This document shows positions 54,901-62,977 of a stretch of DNA of 64,000 nt, one piece after another; within the stretch, counting starts at the first letter, position 1, and the number at the start of each line of letters is the position of its first letter. The notes under the pieces are model-generated. The model saw only the letters and a list, made by a program, of their open reading frames with translations, did not search any database and was not told the DNA's origin. The stretch is taken from contig NZ_LMFB01000038.1 in the NCBI RefSeq assembly GCF_001426685.1, positions 1 to 64,000 on the forward strand, given 5' to 3'. This stretch comes from Rhizobium sp. Root483D2. Lineage in GTDB: Bacteria; Pseudomonadota; Alphaproteobacteria; Rhizobiales; Rhizobiaceae. Position numbers and translations under genes: made by a program.

Positions 54901-56088
54901 GAGATCGCGCGCCATCAGCCCCTGCGGCGAGGCTTCCCATGCGGATCGCGACGAACCGGAAAAGATCACCTGCAAAACGGGTGCATCCGAAAACTCCAGC
55001 ACGGTCGGCTTACGGTCGGCGCCGGGCGCAGAGACCGCGAACCCGGTTGCATTCATCACCACAGCCGGCGGCACCTCGCCAAAAATCGCCTGAAGCGTCC
55101 CGATCGACACGGCATCCTTGAGGCTGGACACGAATACCGGCAGCACCGTCATCCCTTCGGCACCGAGTGCTGCGATCAGGGCTTCGACGGGTTTGGTTTC
55201 GCCACTTTGAACAAGCGCGCGGTAGAAGCACAATGCGACGGTTGGGGGTTGGAGGCTTTCTCCCGTTACCGAGTTCGAACGGGATGGGACGCTCTCGTTT
55301 TGGGGACGCATACCCCCCTCTGCCCTGTCGGGCATCTCCCCCTCAAGGGGGGAGATCGCTGGGGCAATCTCTCGCAATCCCAGGTCAGACTCAGCGATCT
55401 CAAATTCGGTTAGGGATTGGTGCAGGCGCCCCGCGCCAATCTTACCCCTTGAGGGGGAAATGCCCGGCAGCGCAGCGGGGGGTATCTCTCCGAAAGCACC
55501 AAACCCAGCCGCCTTCTTCCAGGCCTCAACCCCGATCACACCCTGCCCTGGCCACCAGATACCGGCCTTCATCAGCGGTGCGGCCGATTGCGGTTTTTCC
55601 GCGCCGTCGATCAGGGCTTCGGCATAGCGCAGCAGCCGGCCCATATTGTCGGCGCCGCCCTCGGTGAAATAGGCCCACATCCGATTGCGGTCTTCGACGC
55701 CAATGGTCGAAAACGGCTCGAGCCCGGGATCGGGCTTGTCGCAGCCGGGCAGCACGGCAATCTGGAACCTGTGGGTGACGGCCGCCGCATGCAGCGCCTC
55801 CAGGACATACTGGAAATAGCTGGCGCCGCCGAGCGGCCGCACGATGATCAGTTTCGCGTGGCGGGCCGTGCGCTCGACATAGGTATCGACCGACATCGGG
55901 TGCTTGAGCGTGAGCAGGCTCGCGACCCGAAGGCTCGGCTGTGCGTCGCGCATGCGATGTGCGCCGGCGATTGACGAAAGCTCGGTATCGGCAGCCGACA
56001 GAAACAGGATATCGCCTGGCGACTGGCCGAGATCGATCGCCTCTTCGCCGTCGGTGATCGTGCCCTTCTGGGCTAGGAGGAGATGCAT
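51931..56088 (-). CDS. cobN: Cobaltochelatase subunit CobN with in-frame repeat insertions
   Basis: 1385 residues, the large ATP-dependent cobaltochelatase subunit (CobN/BchH family), which with CobS and CobT inserts cobalt into hydrogenobyrinic acid diamide. Landmarks: HLLLAQKGTITDGEEAIDLG at the start, VALCFYRALVQSGETKPVEALI, HMGKHGNLEWLPGKSLALSEG and the WGTSNMRTGGDDIAQAMAL region. Most CobN are nearer 1250-1300 residues. The excess is two low-complexity insertions encoded by palindromic repeats (53464-53629 and 55312-55483) that keep the frame. CobS/CobT are not in this window. Confidence 0.92.
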   Translation of the reverse strand: MHLLLAQKGTITDGEEAIDLGQSPGDILFLSAADTELSSIAGAHRMRDAQPSLRVASLLTLKHPMSVDTYVERTARHAKLIIVRPLGGASYFQYVLEALHAAAVTHRFQIAVLPGCDKPDPGLEPFSTIGVEDRNRMWAYFTEGGADNMGRLLRYAEALIDGAEKPQSAAPLMKAGIWWPGQGVIGVEAWKKAAGFGAFGEIPPAALPGISPSRGKIGAGRLHQSLTEFEIAESDLGLREIAPAISPLEGEMPDRAEGGMRPQNESVPSRSNSVTGESLQPPTVALCFYRALVQSGETKPVEALIAALGAEGMTVLPVFVSSLKDAVSIGTLQAIFGEVPPAVVMNATGFAVSAPGADRKPTVLEFSDAPVLQVIFSGSSRSAWEASPQGLMARDLAMNVALPEVDGRILSRAVSFKAAAIYDADVEANIVGHEPLADRVAFAAKLAANWARLRKAAPSERRVAIIMANYPNRDGRLGNGVGLDTPAGTIEVMKAMAAAGYAIDSIPASGDALIAHLMEGPTNSARADCDIRETFSLSEYNAFFASLPDRIQAEVTGRWGEPQSDPFFRDGRFALPLTRFGQTLVGIQPARGYHIDPKETYHSPDLVPPHGYLAFYACLRRDYGAHAIIHMGKHGNLEWLPGKSLALSEGCYPEAVFGPMPHLYPFIVNDPGEGTQAKRRTAAVIIDHLTPPLTRAESYGPLKDLEALVDEYYDAAGGDPRRLRLLSKQILELVRDIGLDHDAGIAGTDGEDKALEKLDAYLCDLKELQIRDGLHVFGVAPEGRLLTDLTVALARVPRGQSEGGDQSLQRAIAADAFAKDPTPTPPHKGEGLNPASNAGAHVQDSEGAASAEFGSSLTGKPQISPSPLWGGVGEGIFSFDPLDCIPSDPWSGPKPAILAEISDAPWRTAGDTVERIELLAAKFVSGDLPCPQGWAATGAVLHEVETRLKPSIVQSGHAEIAALMTGLDGRFVAPGPSGAPTRGRPDVLPTGRNFYSVDSRAVPTPAAFELGKKSAELLIRRYLQDHGDWPTSFGLTAWGTSNMRTGGDDIAQAMALIGTKPVWDMMSRRVTGYEIVPLAILGRPRVDVTLRISGFFRDAFPEQIALFDTAIRAVGGLEEDDADNMIAARMRAEAKRLEAAGVSAKDAARRASYRVFGAKPGAYGAGLQALMDEGGWGNRADLADAYLTWGSYAYGAGEDGKAERGLLEARLKTVEAVVQNQDNREHDLLDSDDYYQFEGGMSLAVEQMAGTRPVIYHNDHSRPEKPVIRSLEEEIGRVVRGRVVNPKWIDGVMRHGYKGAFEIAATVDYMFAFAATTGAVRSHHFEAVYQAYVMDERVRQFMEEKNPNALREMTDKLMEAIDRGLWSPRSNSARFELQGLSAAAE
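53464..53629. repeat. Palindromic element type AACCCCTCCCC inside cobN
   Basis: 166 bases with long inverted ends: 53464-53496 and 53596-53629 are reverse complements at nearly all positions (CCCCAACCCCTCCCCACAAG core). Each arm is itself partly palindromic. It is translated as a Pro/Gly-rich stretch (TPTPPHKGEG, then ISPSPLWGGVGEG) in CobN. A single-arm relative lies at 56206-56240. Confidence 0.85.
55312..55483. repeat. Palindromic mosaic element type ATCTCCCCC inside cobN
   Basis: 172 bases, starting ACCCCCCTCTGC and ending GCAGCGGGGGGT, flanked by TA on both sides. Inner palindromes ATCTCCCCCT / AGGGGGGAGAT match the intergenic copy at 28058-28204. In CobN it is translated as a linker including PPAALPGISPSRGK and ISPLEGEMPDRAEGG. 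Confidence 0.85.
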
Positions 56089-56205
56089 GGTCCCTCCTTG
56101 AGACGGGGCAAAGTCCGTGCCGGCTTGCCAAGCTTACGAGTTCCCGCGCGAAATTCAGCCCACGCGATTATGGTGGCGCACCAAATTTGCGGCAAACGCA
56201 ATCCG

Positions 56206-56240
56206 AACCCCTCCACCTTGTGGGGAGGGGTTGGAGAGGG
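56206..56240. repeat. Single palindromic arm between cobN and cobW
   Basis: AACCCCTCCACCTTGTGGGGAGGGGTT folds on itself and is followed by GGAGAGGG. It is the same unit as the arms of the element at 53464-53629. Confidence 0.75.
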
Positions 56241-56268
56241 AAAATTCTCGCGCCCGGTCAAGATACCC

Positions 56269-57333
56269 TCAAACCGCCGCAGCGATGGCAGCCCGAACGG
56301 CTGCTTCATCCATGTCGTGCAGGCCGATGACGACCAGGCGGGTGCGGCGCACTTCGCCGGCAGCCCAGGGGCGGTCGAAATACTGGTCGATCCGGGCGCC
56401 GACGCCCTGGATCAAAAGGCGCATCGGCTTTCCAGGTATATCGGCAAAGCCCTTCAGCCGCAGCACGTCATGCGCGGCGACGATCGGCTTCAGCTTTTCG
56501 ATGAAGGCGGCCGGATCGGCGATCGGGCCGAGTTCCACCACGAAACTGTCGAATTCGTCATGGCTGTGCTCTTCGCCCGCCTCATGTTCCATCTCGTGAT
56601 GGGACTTGCGGTTGGCGATGTCGCTTTCGGTGCCGACGCCAAGGCCGAGCAGAACGGCTGAAGAAACTTCGCCATTCTTCGCTTCGATCATCGTCGGCTT
56701 GCGGCTGGTGCGCGAGGCGACTTCGTTGCGGACAAAGGCAAGGCCGGTCGAATCGAGCAGGTCGGTCTTGTTGAGAATGATCAGGTCGGCAGCGGTCAGC
56801 TGGTCCTCGAACAGTTCCTCGATCGGGCTTTCATGATCGAGATTGTCGTCGTTGACGCGCAGAGCATCGACCTTGTCGTGATCGTCGGCGAAGCGTCCGG
56901 CGGCAACCGCAGCACTGTCGACCACGGTGATCACGCCATCGACGGTCACCTGCGTGCGGATATCCGGCCAGTTGAAGGCGGCGATCAGCGGCTGCGGCAG
57001 TGCAAGGCCGGATGTCTCGATGACGATGTGATCCGGGCGATTTTCGCGTTCCAGGAGCTTGGTCATGGTCGGGATGAAATCGTCGGCGACGGTGCAGCAG
57101 ATGCAGCCATTGGTCAGCTCGATAATATCGTCCTCGCTGCAGGCTTCCGCGCCGCAGCCCTTCAACACGTCGCCATCAACGCCGAGATCGCCGAATTCGT
57201 TGATGATCAGCGCGATGCGTCGGCCGCCGGCATTCTGCAGGATGTTGCGGATCATCGTCGTCTTGCCGGCACCGAGAAAGCCGGTGATGACGGTGGCCGG
57301 GATCTTGCCGTGGGCGGCTTTTTCAATGGTCAT
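56269..57333 (-). CDS. cobW: CobW GTPase
   Basis: 354 residues of the COG0523 family. Walker [10 protein letters not shown], CxCC motif in NGCICCTVADDFIP, NKTD guanine motif, and an acidic/His-rich metal loop HHEMEHEAGEEHSHDEFD before the CobW-C domain. In aerobic cobalamin synthesis CobW is thought to deliver Co2+ to the CobNST chelatase, which fits its place just upstream of cobN. It starts three bases after the cobP stop. Confidence 0.95.
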   Translation of the reverse strand: MTIEKAAHGKIPATVITGFLGAGKTTMIRNILQNAGGRRIALIINEFGDLGVDGDVLKGCGAEACSEDDIIELTNGCICCTVADDFIPTMTKLLERENRPDHIVIETSGLALPQPLIAAFNWPDIRTQVTVDGVITVVDSAAVAAGRFADDHDKVDALRVNDDNLDHESPIEELFEDQLTAADLIILNKTDLLDSTGLAFVRNEVASRTSRKPTMIEAKNGEVSSAVLLGLGVGTESDIANRKSHHEMEHEAGEEHSHDEFDSFVVELGPIADPAAFIEKLKPIVAAHDVLRLKGFADIPGKPMRLLIQGVGARIDQYFDRPWAAGEVRRTRLVVIGLHDMDEAAVRAAIAAAV

Positions 57334-57336
57334 GGA

Positions 57337-57861
57337 TCAACCCTTCATTTTCAGCGGCAATCCGGCCGCGATAAAATAGACGTCTGCGGATATCGCCGCA
57401 ATGATCTGGTTCAGCCGGCCGGCATGGTCGCGAAAGTCGCGCGCCATCCGGTTCTCCGGCACGATGCCCAGCCCGACTTCGTTGGAGACGAAGACCAGCC
57501 TGGCCTTGGCCTGCGGCACATCGGCCGCCAGCCGTTCAAATTCCGCCTGTATATCCCGATTCTCCATCATCAGATTGGTGACCCAGAGCGTCAGACAATC
57601 GATGAGGATGATACGATCGGGCGCGTCGATCGCTTTCAGGCAGGAGGCGAGTTCAAGCGGTTCCTCATGGGTTTGCCAGTCGTCCCCGCGGCGATCGCGA
57701 TGCTCGGTAATCCTTGCCTGCATTTCGCCGTCCCACGCCCTTCCGGTCGCGACGTAATGCATGCGCAGACCCGACGCCACGACAAGTTTCTCGGCGAAAG
57801 CGGATTTGCCGGAACGGGCGCCGCCCAAGACCAGCACGCTGCCTGACTGTATCGATGTCAT
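57337..57861 (-). CDS. cobP: Adenosylcobinamide kinase/guanylyltransferase CobP (CobU)
   Basis: 174 residues. P-loop [16 protein letters not shown], and the catalytic His in [12 protein letters not shown] where the GMP-intermediate forms; [11 protein letters not shown] follows. It phosphorylates and guanylylates adenosylcobinamide for the nucleotide loop. First enzyme gene behind the cobalamin riboswitch, after a short SD-led ORF. Confidence 0.95.
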   Translation of the reverse strand: MTSIQSGSVLVLGGARSGKSAFAEKLVVASGLRMHYVATGRAWDGEMQARITEHRDRRGDDWQTHEEPLELASCLKAIDAPDRIILIDCLTLWVTNLMMENRDIQAEFERLAADVPQAKARLVFVSNEVGLGIVPENRMARDFRDHAGRLNQIIAAISADVYFIAAGLPLKMKG

Positions 57862-57876
57862 AAAATGATCCCGGCC

Positions 57877-57975
57877 TCAGCGCGCGCCGGAAGAGAGTGC
57901 GATTGGTGCACGGCGCGTGACGGCCTGTGCGGCAACGCGAAACGGTCCGTTCCGGGAACGGGATGATAAAGCCAT
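57877..57975 (-). CDS. 32-codon leader ORF between riboswitch and cobP
   Basis: ATG at 57975 follows a strong SD (GGAGG, six bases upstream) and encodes a 32-residue Arg/Ser/Ala-rich peptide (MALSSRSRNGPFRVAAQA...). It stops 15 bases before cobP. Position and SD suggest a translated leader that couples cobP translation to the riboswitch, but a chance ORF cannot be excluded. Not similar to any protein I know. Confidence 0.5.
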   Translation of the reverse strand: MALSSRSRNGPFRVAAQAVTRRAPIALSSGAR

Positions 57976-58049
57976 GACAACCTCCGTGCTGGCATCGGGA
58001 GCATTTCTCCCTGGATCGGGCGGACCCCAAAATAAAGATGGCGTCCTTG

Positions 58050-58410
58050 AGGGTGGCAGGTCTCCTGGCTCACGGCGCCACGTCCTTATCAGGGGACGAA
58101 CGGGTCCGCCTCGCCTTCCCGGAGCTTTTGCGCCGCATTGCGTGACCGCAATCGGCGGGCATCGTGAAGAGGTGGACGATTCGTAGACATAGAGGCGTCC
58201 AGCCCCGGCTGATCACAATGCCGCTCCAGTGGCTTTTCCGGTTGGGCCGGTCCTGTCCGCCGCCGCGAATGCGGACAGTCCGGACGTATCGGCTTTCCCG
58301 GATGGCGAACCCTGACCGTTCTACAGTCGCGGGGTCGGCTGCGATAAGGACGCCCGGCATGGGTCCGGCCCGTCGCATTCCCATTTACTCCCGGCATGCA
58401 GCGGCATACC
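58050..58410 (-). promoter_or_regulatory. Cobalamin riboswitch upstream of cobP-cobW-cobN
   Basis: Read on the minus strand, the conserved parts appear in order: GGGAATGCGACGGG (58370-58383), the core GCAGCCGACCCCGCGACTGT (58322-58342), AAAGCCACTGG, CCGGGAAGGCGAGGCGGACCC, and the B12 box GAGCCAGGAGACCTGCC (58055-58071). A GC-rich extra arm (near 58250-58290, CCGGACTGTCC / GGACAGGACCGG) makes it longer than average. It should bind adenosylcobalamin and lower expression of the cob genes downstream. Confidence 0.92.
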
Positions 58411-58555
58411 GGGAACCATCCAACGGCTGATGATTAGGCGCTCGCCCGGATCAAGTCAATTGCGGCGCATCTGCGGACACCCGCACATCGGCAGACGAGG
58501 CTTGATCTCCGCTGCCATGCCTTTTACGACGGGTCAGAGACAGGACGGCCAAGCC

Positions 58556-60358
58556 ATGAAGCTGAAAATGATACCGAAACTCGACCTGCGGCGGCTCGGC
58601 TCTCTCTCCCTGCTTTTCGACATCGGGCGAATACGCGCCTTTGCGCGGCGAAGCGAACTGGGGCTGGTCACGGCCGGCATCATCGTCGGCGTCACGTCTG
58701 GCCTGGCGGTTACGGCGATGAGCATCATATCCAGCCGTCTGCACAGCCTGATTTTCGGAATTTCCGACGCAGAGCGACTCAGCTCCAGCAATCTGACAGG
58801 CGAAATCTCCGTGTTGATCGCGCCCATTGTCGGCGGCATCCTTCTGGGCCTGCTGATGCTGCTTCTGGCCTCCTGGCGCAAGAAGCCGATGGTCGATCCC
58901 ATCGAAGCCAACGCCCTGCACGGCGGCCGCCTGTCGCTCACCGACAGCATTATCGTCGCAGTCCAGAACCTGATTTCCAACGGCTTCGGCGCCTCCGTCG
59001 GGCTGGAGGCCGGTTATACGCAGCTGGCGTCCGGCATCGCCTCCAAGCTCGGCATTTCGCTGCAGCTTCGCCGCTCGGACCTGCGCACCCTGGTTGGCTG
59101 CGGCGCGGCAGGCGCCATTGCCGCCGCGTTCAATGCGCCGCTGACCGGTGCCTTCTATGCCTTCGAGCTGATCATCGGCACCTATACGATCGTCTCCCTC
59201 ACCCCGGTCGTCGTCTCCGCCCTCGTCGCAAACCTCATCGCGAGATGGCTCTATGCGGGTGATTTCACCATCGATGTCGGTCAGTTCGGCGCAGTCGTTC
59301 CGGCTGACTATCTGCCGGCGCTGCTGCTCGGCTGCTTCTGCGCCGGCATGGGCATCCTGCTGATGAAGGGCGTCTCGTTGGTCGAAGGGTTTGCCCGCCG
59401 CAGCTTCATCCCGGCTCCGCTGCGGCCGGCCCTCGGCGGCATCGTGGTCGGGCTTCTCGCACTGATATCGCCGCAGGTCCTGTCGGCCGGTCACGGTGCC
59501 CTGCATCTCAATCTTGCGAGTTCTCCCGCGATCCCGATGCTGATCGGCCTGTTCCTGATGAAATCGCTGGCATCGGCGATCTCGATCGGCTCCGGCTTTC
59601 GCGGCGGCCTGTTCTTTGCCTCGCTGTTCATGGGGGCACTGCTAGGCAAGCTGTTTGCCTTTTCCGCACCCTATATCTTTGCCCAGGCGACGCTGACCCC
59701 GGTCATCTATGCGGTCGTTGGCATGAGCGCGCTGGCGGTCGCCGTCATCGGCGGACCGCTCACCATGACGTTCCTGGCGCTCGAAATCACCGGCGACTTT
59801 CCCATCACGGTGCTCGTTCTTGCCGCCGTGATCACCTCCTCGCTCGTGGTGCGCACCACCTTCGGCTACTCGTTTGCCACATGGCGTTTTCACCTGCGCG
59901 GCGAGAGCATCCGCAGCGCCCACGATGTTGGCTGGATCCGCAACCTTACCGTCGGCCGCCTGATGCGCACCGATGTCCGAACGATCGACGCGCAAGCGAC
60001 GCTCGACGATTTCCGCCGCGACTTTCCGCTGGGATCGACGCAGCGGGTCGTGGTTGTAGATGGCGCGAAATATGCGGGTATCATCCAGGTGCCGGAGGTC
60101 TATGCGAGCCCTGTTGAGGCCAGCGGCGAAAAACAGGACCTGTCCGCCTTCATCCGGCTGGGCAATGATTTCCTGCAGCCGAACATGAATGCCAAGCAGG
60201 CGGCGTCCCTGTTCGACACGACGGAGAGCGATGCGCTGGCCGTGGTCAACAACCTCATCGAACGGCGTGTCATCGGCCTCTTGACCGAAAGCCATACGTT
60301 GCGCCGCTACAGCGAAGAACTCGACCGCAGACGCCGCGAAGCATCCGGAGAAATTTGA
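58556..60358 (+). CDS. ClC-family chloride channel/antiporter with C-terminal CBS region
   Basis: 600 residues. The membrane body has the ClC selectivity motifs: GFGASVGLEAGYTQ (GxxxGxEGP position, here VGLEAGY, a non-classical form), GSGFRGGLFFASLFMGALLG (GxFxP region varied), and GAAGAIAAAFNAPLTGAFYAFE. Two CBS-like segments (LMRTDVRTIDAQATLDDFRRDF, then DTTESDALAVVNNLIERRVIG) end the protein. Chloride or fluoride/proton exchange is possible. ATG 58556 was chosen; upstream in-frame starts overlap the riboswitch on the other strand. Confidence 0.88.
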   Translation: MKLKMIPKLDLRRLGSLSLLFDIGRIRAFARRSELGLVTAGIIVGVTSGLAVTAMSIISSRLHSLIFGISDAERLSSSNLTGEISVLIAPIVGGILLGLLMLLLASWRKKPMVDPIEANALHGGRLSLTDSIIVAVQNLISNGFGASVGLEAGYTQLASGIASKLGISLQLRRSDLRTLVGCGAAGAIAAAFNAPLTGAFYAFELIIGTYTIVSLTPVVVSALVANLIARWLYAGDFTIDVGQFGAVVPADYLPALLLGCFCAGMGILLMKGVSLVEGFARRSFIPAPLRPALGGIVVGLLALISPQVLSAGHGALHLNLASSPAIPMLIGLFLMKSLASAISIGSGFRGGLFFASLFMGALLGKLFAFSAPYIFAQATLTPVIYAVVGMSALAVAVIGGPLTMTFLALEITGDFPITVLVLAAVITSSLVVRTTFGYSFATWRFHLRGESIRSAHDVGWIRNLTVGRLMRTDVRTIDAQATLDDFRRDFPLGSTQRVVVVDGAKYAGIIQVPEVYASPVEASGEKQDLSAFIRLGNDFLQPNMNAKQAASLFDTTESDALAVVNNLIERRVIGLLTESHTLRRYSEELDRRRREASGEI

Positions 60359-60370
60359 ACCGGCCCTGCT

Positions 60371-61825
60371 TCAGGACATCAGACCGTCCAGCCAGCGCGG
60401 ATTAAGCACCGATTCCAGTTCGGCTGCGACATCGTCCAGCGCCCGGTCGACCGAGAGCCGGTAATTTTCACCGCCGCCTTCGATGCCGAAGCTCTTAAGC
60501 AGCGCTGCGCGGTAGGCGTCGCTGGCAAACAGGCCGTGCAGATAGGTTCCGCTGACAAGACCATCCGGCGAGACCGCCCCGTCCGGACGGCCGTCGATGA
60601 TGACAGCCGGACGGGCACAATCGGCGCCTATTGTGCGGCCTAGGTGGATTTCATAGCCTTCCAGCGCCACATCGTAGATTGCCGAACGGGCGCTTATGTT
60701 GCGCACCGTCTTTTCCGGCGCCATTTCCGTTTCGACCGCCAGAAGGCCAAGCCCTGCGATCTCGCTGACATTGCCTTCGATACCGTGCGGATCGGTGACG
60801 CGGTCTCCGAGCATCTGGTAGCCGCCGCAAATACCGATGACGCGGCCGCCGCGGCGCACATGCGCCTGAAGATCGCGGTCCCACCCCTGCGCGCGGACAT
60901 CTAAGAGGTCGGCGATCGTCGCCTTCGATCCGGGAATGACGACCAGGCCGGCATCGGCCGGAATGCGTTCGCCCGGCCGCACGAAGATGAGATCGACCTG
61001 CGGCTCGGCGGCCAGCGGATCAAAATCGTCGAAATTGGCGATGCGCGACAAAACCGGCACCGCAATCTTCAAGGCCCTGCCCGTCCCGCGCGTCAGTTTT
61101 TCAAGAACGACCGAATCTTCCGCCGGCAGACGCGCCGCACTCTTAAGCCAGGGCACGACGCCAAAACAGGACCAGCCGGTAAATCCATCGATCGCCGCAA
61201 TGCCATCGTCAAACAGCGACACGTCGCCCCGGAACTTGTTGATGATATAGCCGCTGATCATGGCGCAGTCTTCGCCGGGCAAGATGGCATGCGTGCCGAC
61301 CAGCGAGGCGATGACGCCGCCCCGGTCGATATCCCCGACCAGCACGACCGGCACATTGGCGCGCGTGGCAAAGCCCATATTGGCGATATCGCCGGCCCGC
61401 AGGTTGATTTCGGCGGGTGACCCCGCCCCTTCGACGACGACCAGATCCTTGCCCGACCGGACGATCTCGAAACTTTCCAGGACGGCGCCCATCAGCTTCG
61501 GCTTCAAGGCCTGATAATCGCGCCCCCTCGCCTGGCCGGCCACCTTTCCCTGCACGATGATCTGGCTGCCGGTTTCCGACTGCGGCTTCAAGAGGACAGG
61601 GTTCATATGCACCGATGACGGAATGCGCGCCGCCATCGATTGCAGCCACTGCGCCCGGCCGATCTCGCCGCCATCATCCGAAACCGCCGCGTTGTTCGAC
61701 ATGTTCTGGGGCTTGAAGGGCGCGACCTTGAGGCCGCGATTGGCAGCGATGCGGCAGAGCCCCGCCACGAGTACCGTTTTTCCGACATCGGAGCCGGTTC
61801 CCTGAAGCATGATCGTCTTTGTCAT
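60371..61825 (-). CDS. cobQ: Adenosylcobyric acid synthase CobQ
   Basis: 484 residues. N-terminal dethiobiotin-synthase-like ATPase domain ([33 protein letters not shown]). C-terminal GATase: [28 protein letters not shown] with the Cys, and a late His in SGTYLHGLF. It amidates carboxyls b, d, e and g. It stands alone here, convergent with the ClC gene, and must have its own promoter in 61826-62070. Confidence 0.95.
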   Translation of the reverse strand: MTKTIMLQGTGSDVGKTVLVAGLCRIAANRGLKVAPFKPQNMSNNAAVSDDGGEIGRAQWLQSMAARIPSSVHMNPVLLKPQSETGSQIIVQGKVAGQARGRDYQALKPKLMGAVLESFEIVRSGKDLVVVEGAGSPAEINLRAGDIANMGFATRANVPVVLVGDIDRGGVIASLVGTHAILPGEDCAMISGYIINKFRGDVSLFDDGIAAIDGFTGWSCFGVVPWLKSAARLPAEDSVVLEKLTRGTGRALKIAVPVLSRIANFDDFDPLAAEPQVDLIFVRPGERIPADAGLVVIPGSKATIADLLDVRAQGWDRDLQAHVRRGGRVIGICGGYQMLGDRVTDPHGIEGNVSEIAGLGLLAVETEMAPEKTVRNISARSAIYDVALEGYEIHLGRTIGADCARPAVIIDGRPDGAVSPDGLVSGTYLHGLFASDAYRAALLKSFGIEGGGENYRLSVDRALDDVAAELESVLNPRWLDGLMS

Positions 61826-62070
61826 GGCGCCTGATCTAGCATTGCGGCCACCGCAAGAAAAGCCTTATTCCGCCGCATTTCCGCCGCGTTTGACGGCGGT
61901 TTTCACGCGATATTTCAGGCCGCTGCAAGGCTTGTACGGCACGGCGCTAAAACTATCCGGAAAGCGACATCGCATGGCAAAAATACTCGTTGTATTCCGC
62001 CAAAACAGGATTATATCAGCACCATCAAAGCACGGAGCGATAGGCGCTCCACACCCAAGGTCAAACCCAG

Positions 62071-62214
62071 ATGTTGTTCATCTTCAGCAAGCCCAATTTC
62101 GTTCAGATCGCCTGGAACTCCAAGGTTCCCGACAGCCAGTCGCGCGTGCGCAACACGGTCATGGCCAGCCCCTTCGGCCCGCTGGGCTTCATCCGTACCC
62201 GCAGCGTCGGCTGA
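62071..62214 (+). CDS. Small hypothetical protein with its own terminator
   Basis: 47 residues, MLFIFSKPNFVQIAWNSKV...SRVRNTVMASPFGPLGFIR.... A consistent frame ends in TGA, and an intrinsic terminator follows 26 bases later. No clear SD is visible (CCAAGGTC 13 bases upstream). The mixed hydrophobic/basic composition looks protein-like. No family recognised. Confidence 0.5.
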   Translation: MLFIFSKPNFVQIAWNSKVPDSQSRVRNTVMASPFGPLGFIRTRSVG

Positions 62215-62239
62215 TACTCTCCCGGACTGACACTTCAAG

Positions 62240-62274
62240 ACCGCGCCGCTCTTTGAAGATGGCGCGGTTTTTTT
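62240..62274 (+). terminator. Intrinsic terminator
   Basis: ACCGCGCC (62240-62247) and GGCGCGGT (62261-62268) form the stem, followed by seven T. It ends the transcript of the small ORF at 62071-62214. Confidence 0.85.
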
Positions 62275-62977
62275 ATGCCTGAACGAGAGTGCCGCACATG
62301 CGAAAACCGCACCCGCTCCCGTCAAGGAACCGTGCGGTCTGCCAAAACAAACACATGGCCGCTCCGGCATACACCCGGAGATCGCTCCAGCCGGGACGCA
62401 AAACCTGATCCGGCCGGGCGGCCAAGTCTCCCCCGCCGCAGGAAAACAATTAGCCTGACAGTGTTACCGGATGGTTAGTGAGAGCTTAACCAAAGGTGAA
62501 TTCGCGCTTTTTTTTACTTTTTTTCACGGCGGATGAAAATCCGCGTGAAGACGCATACGGAACACAATTTGTCTGGGATAAAACACGCTCTGCAACTCTT
62601 GTGTGAAGCAGTGCTAATTTTACGCCACAGAGCGGCGTGTTTGCACAAAAATCTTGCCCGGCTCATTAAATTTCAACAGGTTGCGCAGGCCTCCGGCGGT
62701 TGCCGAAATGCTCTCGGAACGGCTTAAAACGATTCCGGAGGTTGATTTCTCCTGTGGAATACTTACGCTGCCCCTAACGGTAAAAAGAGAGATGGCTGAC
62801 GACAGAGTTCCGCAGCCAGACAAGAAAACTCCAACGCCGTCGCAGCGGGGATGAAAGATTGGCCTTGCCACAAGAGCCCCCCGGCCTGCTTCAACCTGTA
62901 CGATTGGGTTTGCGGGAGATGCAGTATCCCGATGGACCCCACGATTTTGTCTGCAATAAGACTGGGAGGTCTTAAAC
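62275..62977. other. Long intergenic region before the betaine-type binding protein
   Basis: About 700 bases with no convincing gene; short frames here lack SDs and families. It includes T-rich runs near 62508-62523 and a hairpin (TTCACG..CGGAT / ATCCG..GTGAA, 62523-62548). It should hold the promoter of the binding-protein gene, whose SD (CTGGGAGGTC) is at 62963-62972. Confidence 0.45.

Noticed and set aside
62523-62548. Hairpin near a T run taken as a terminator
   Set aside because: The T run precedes the stem on the plus strand and would be A on the minus strand, so it fits neither direction.
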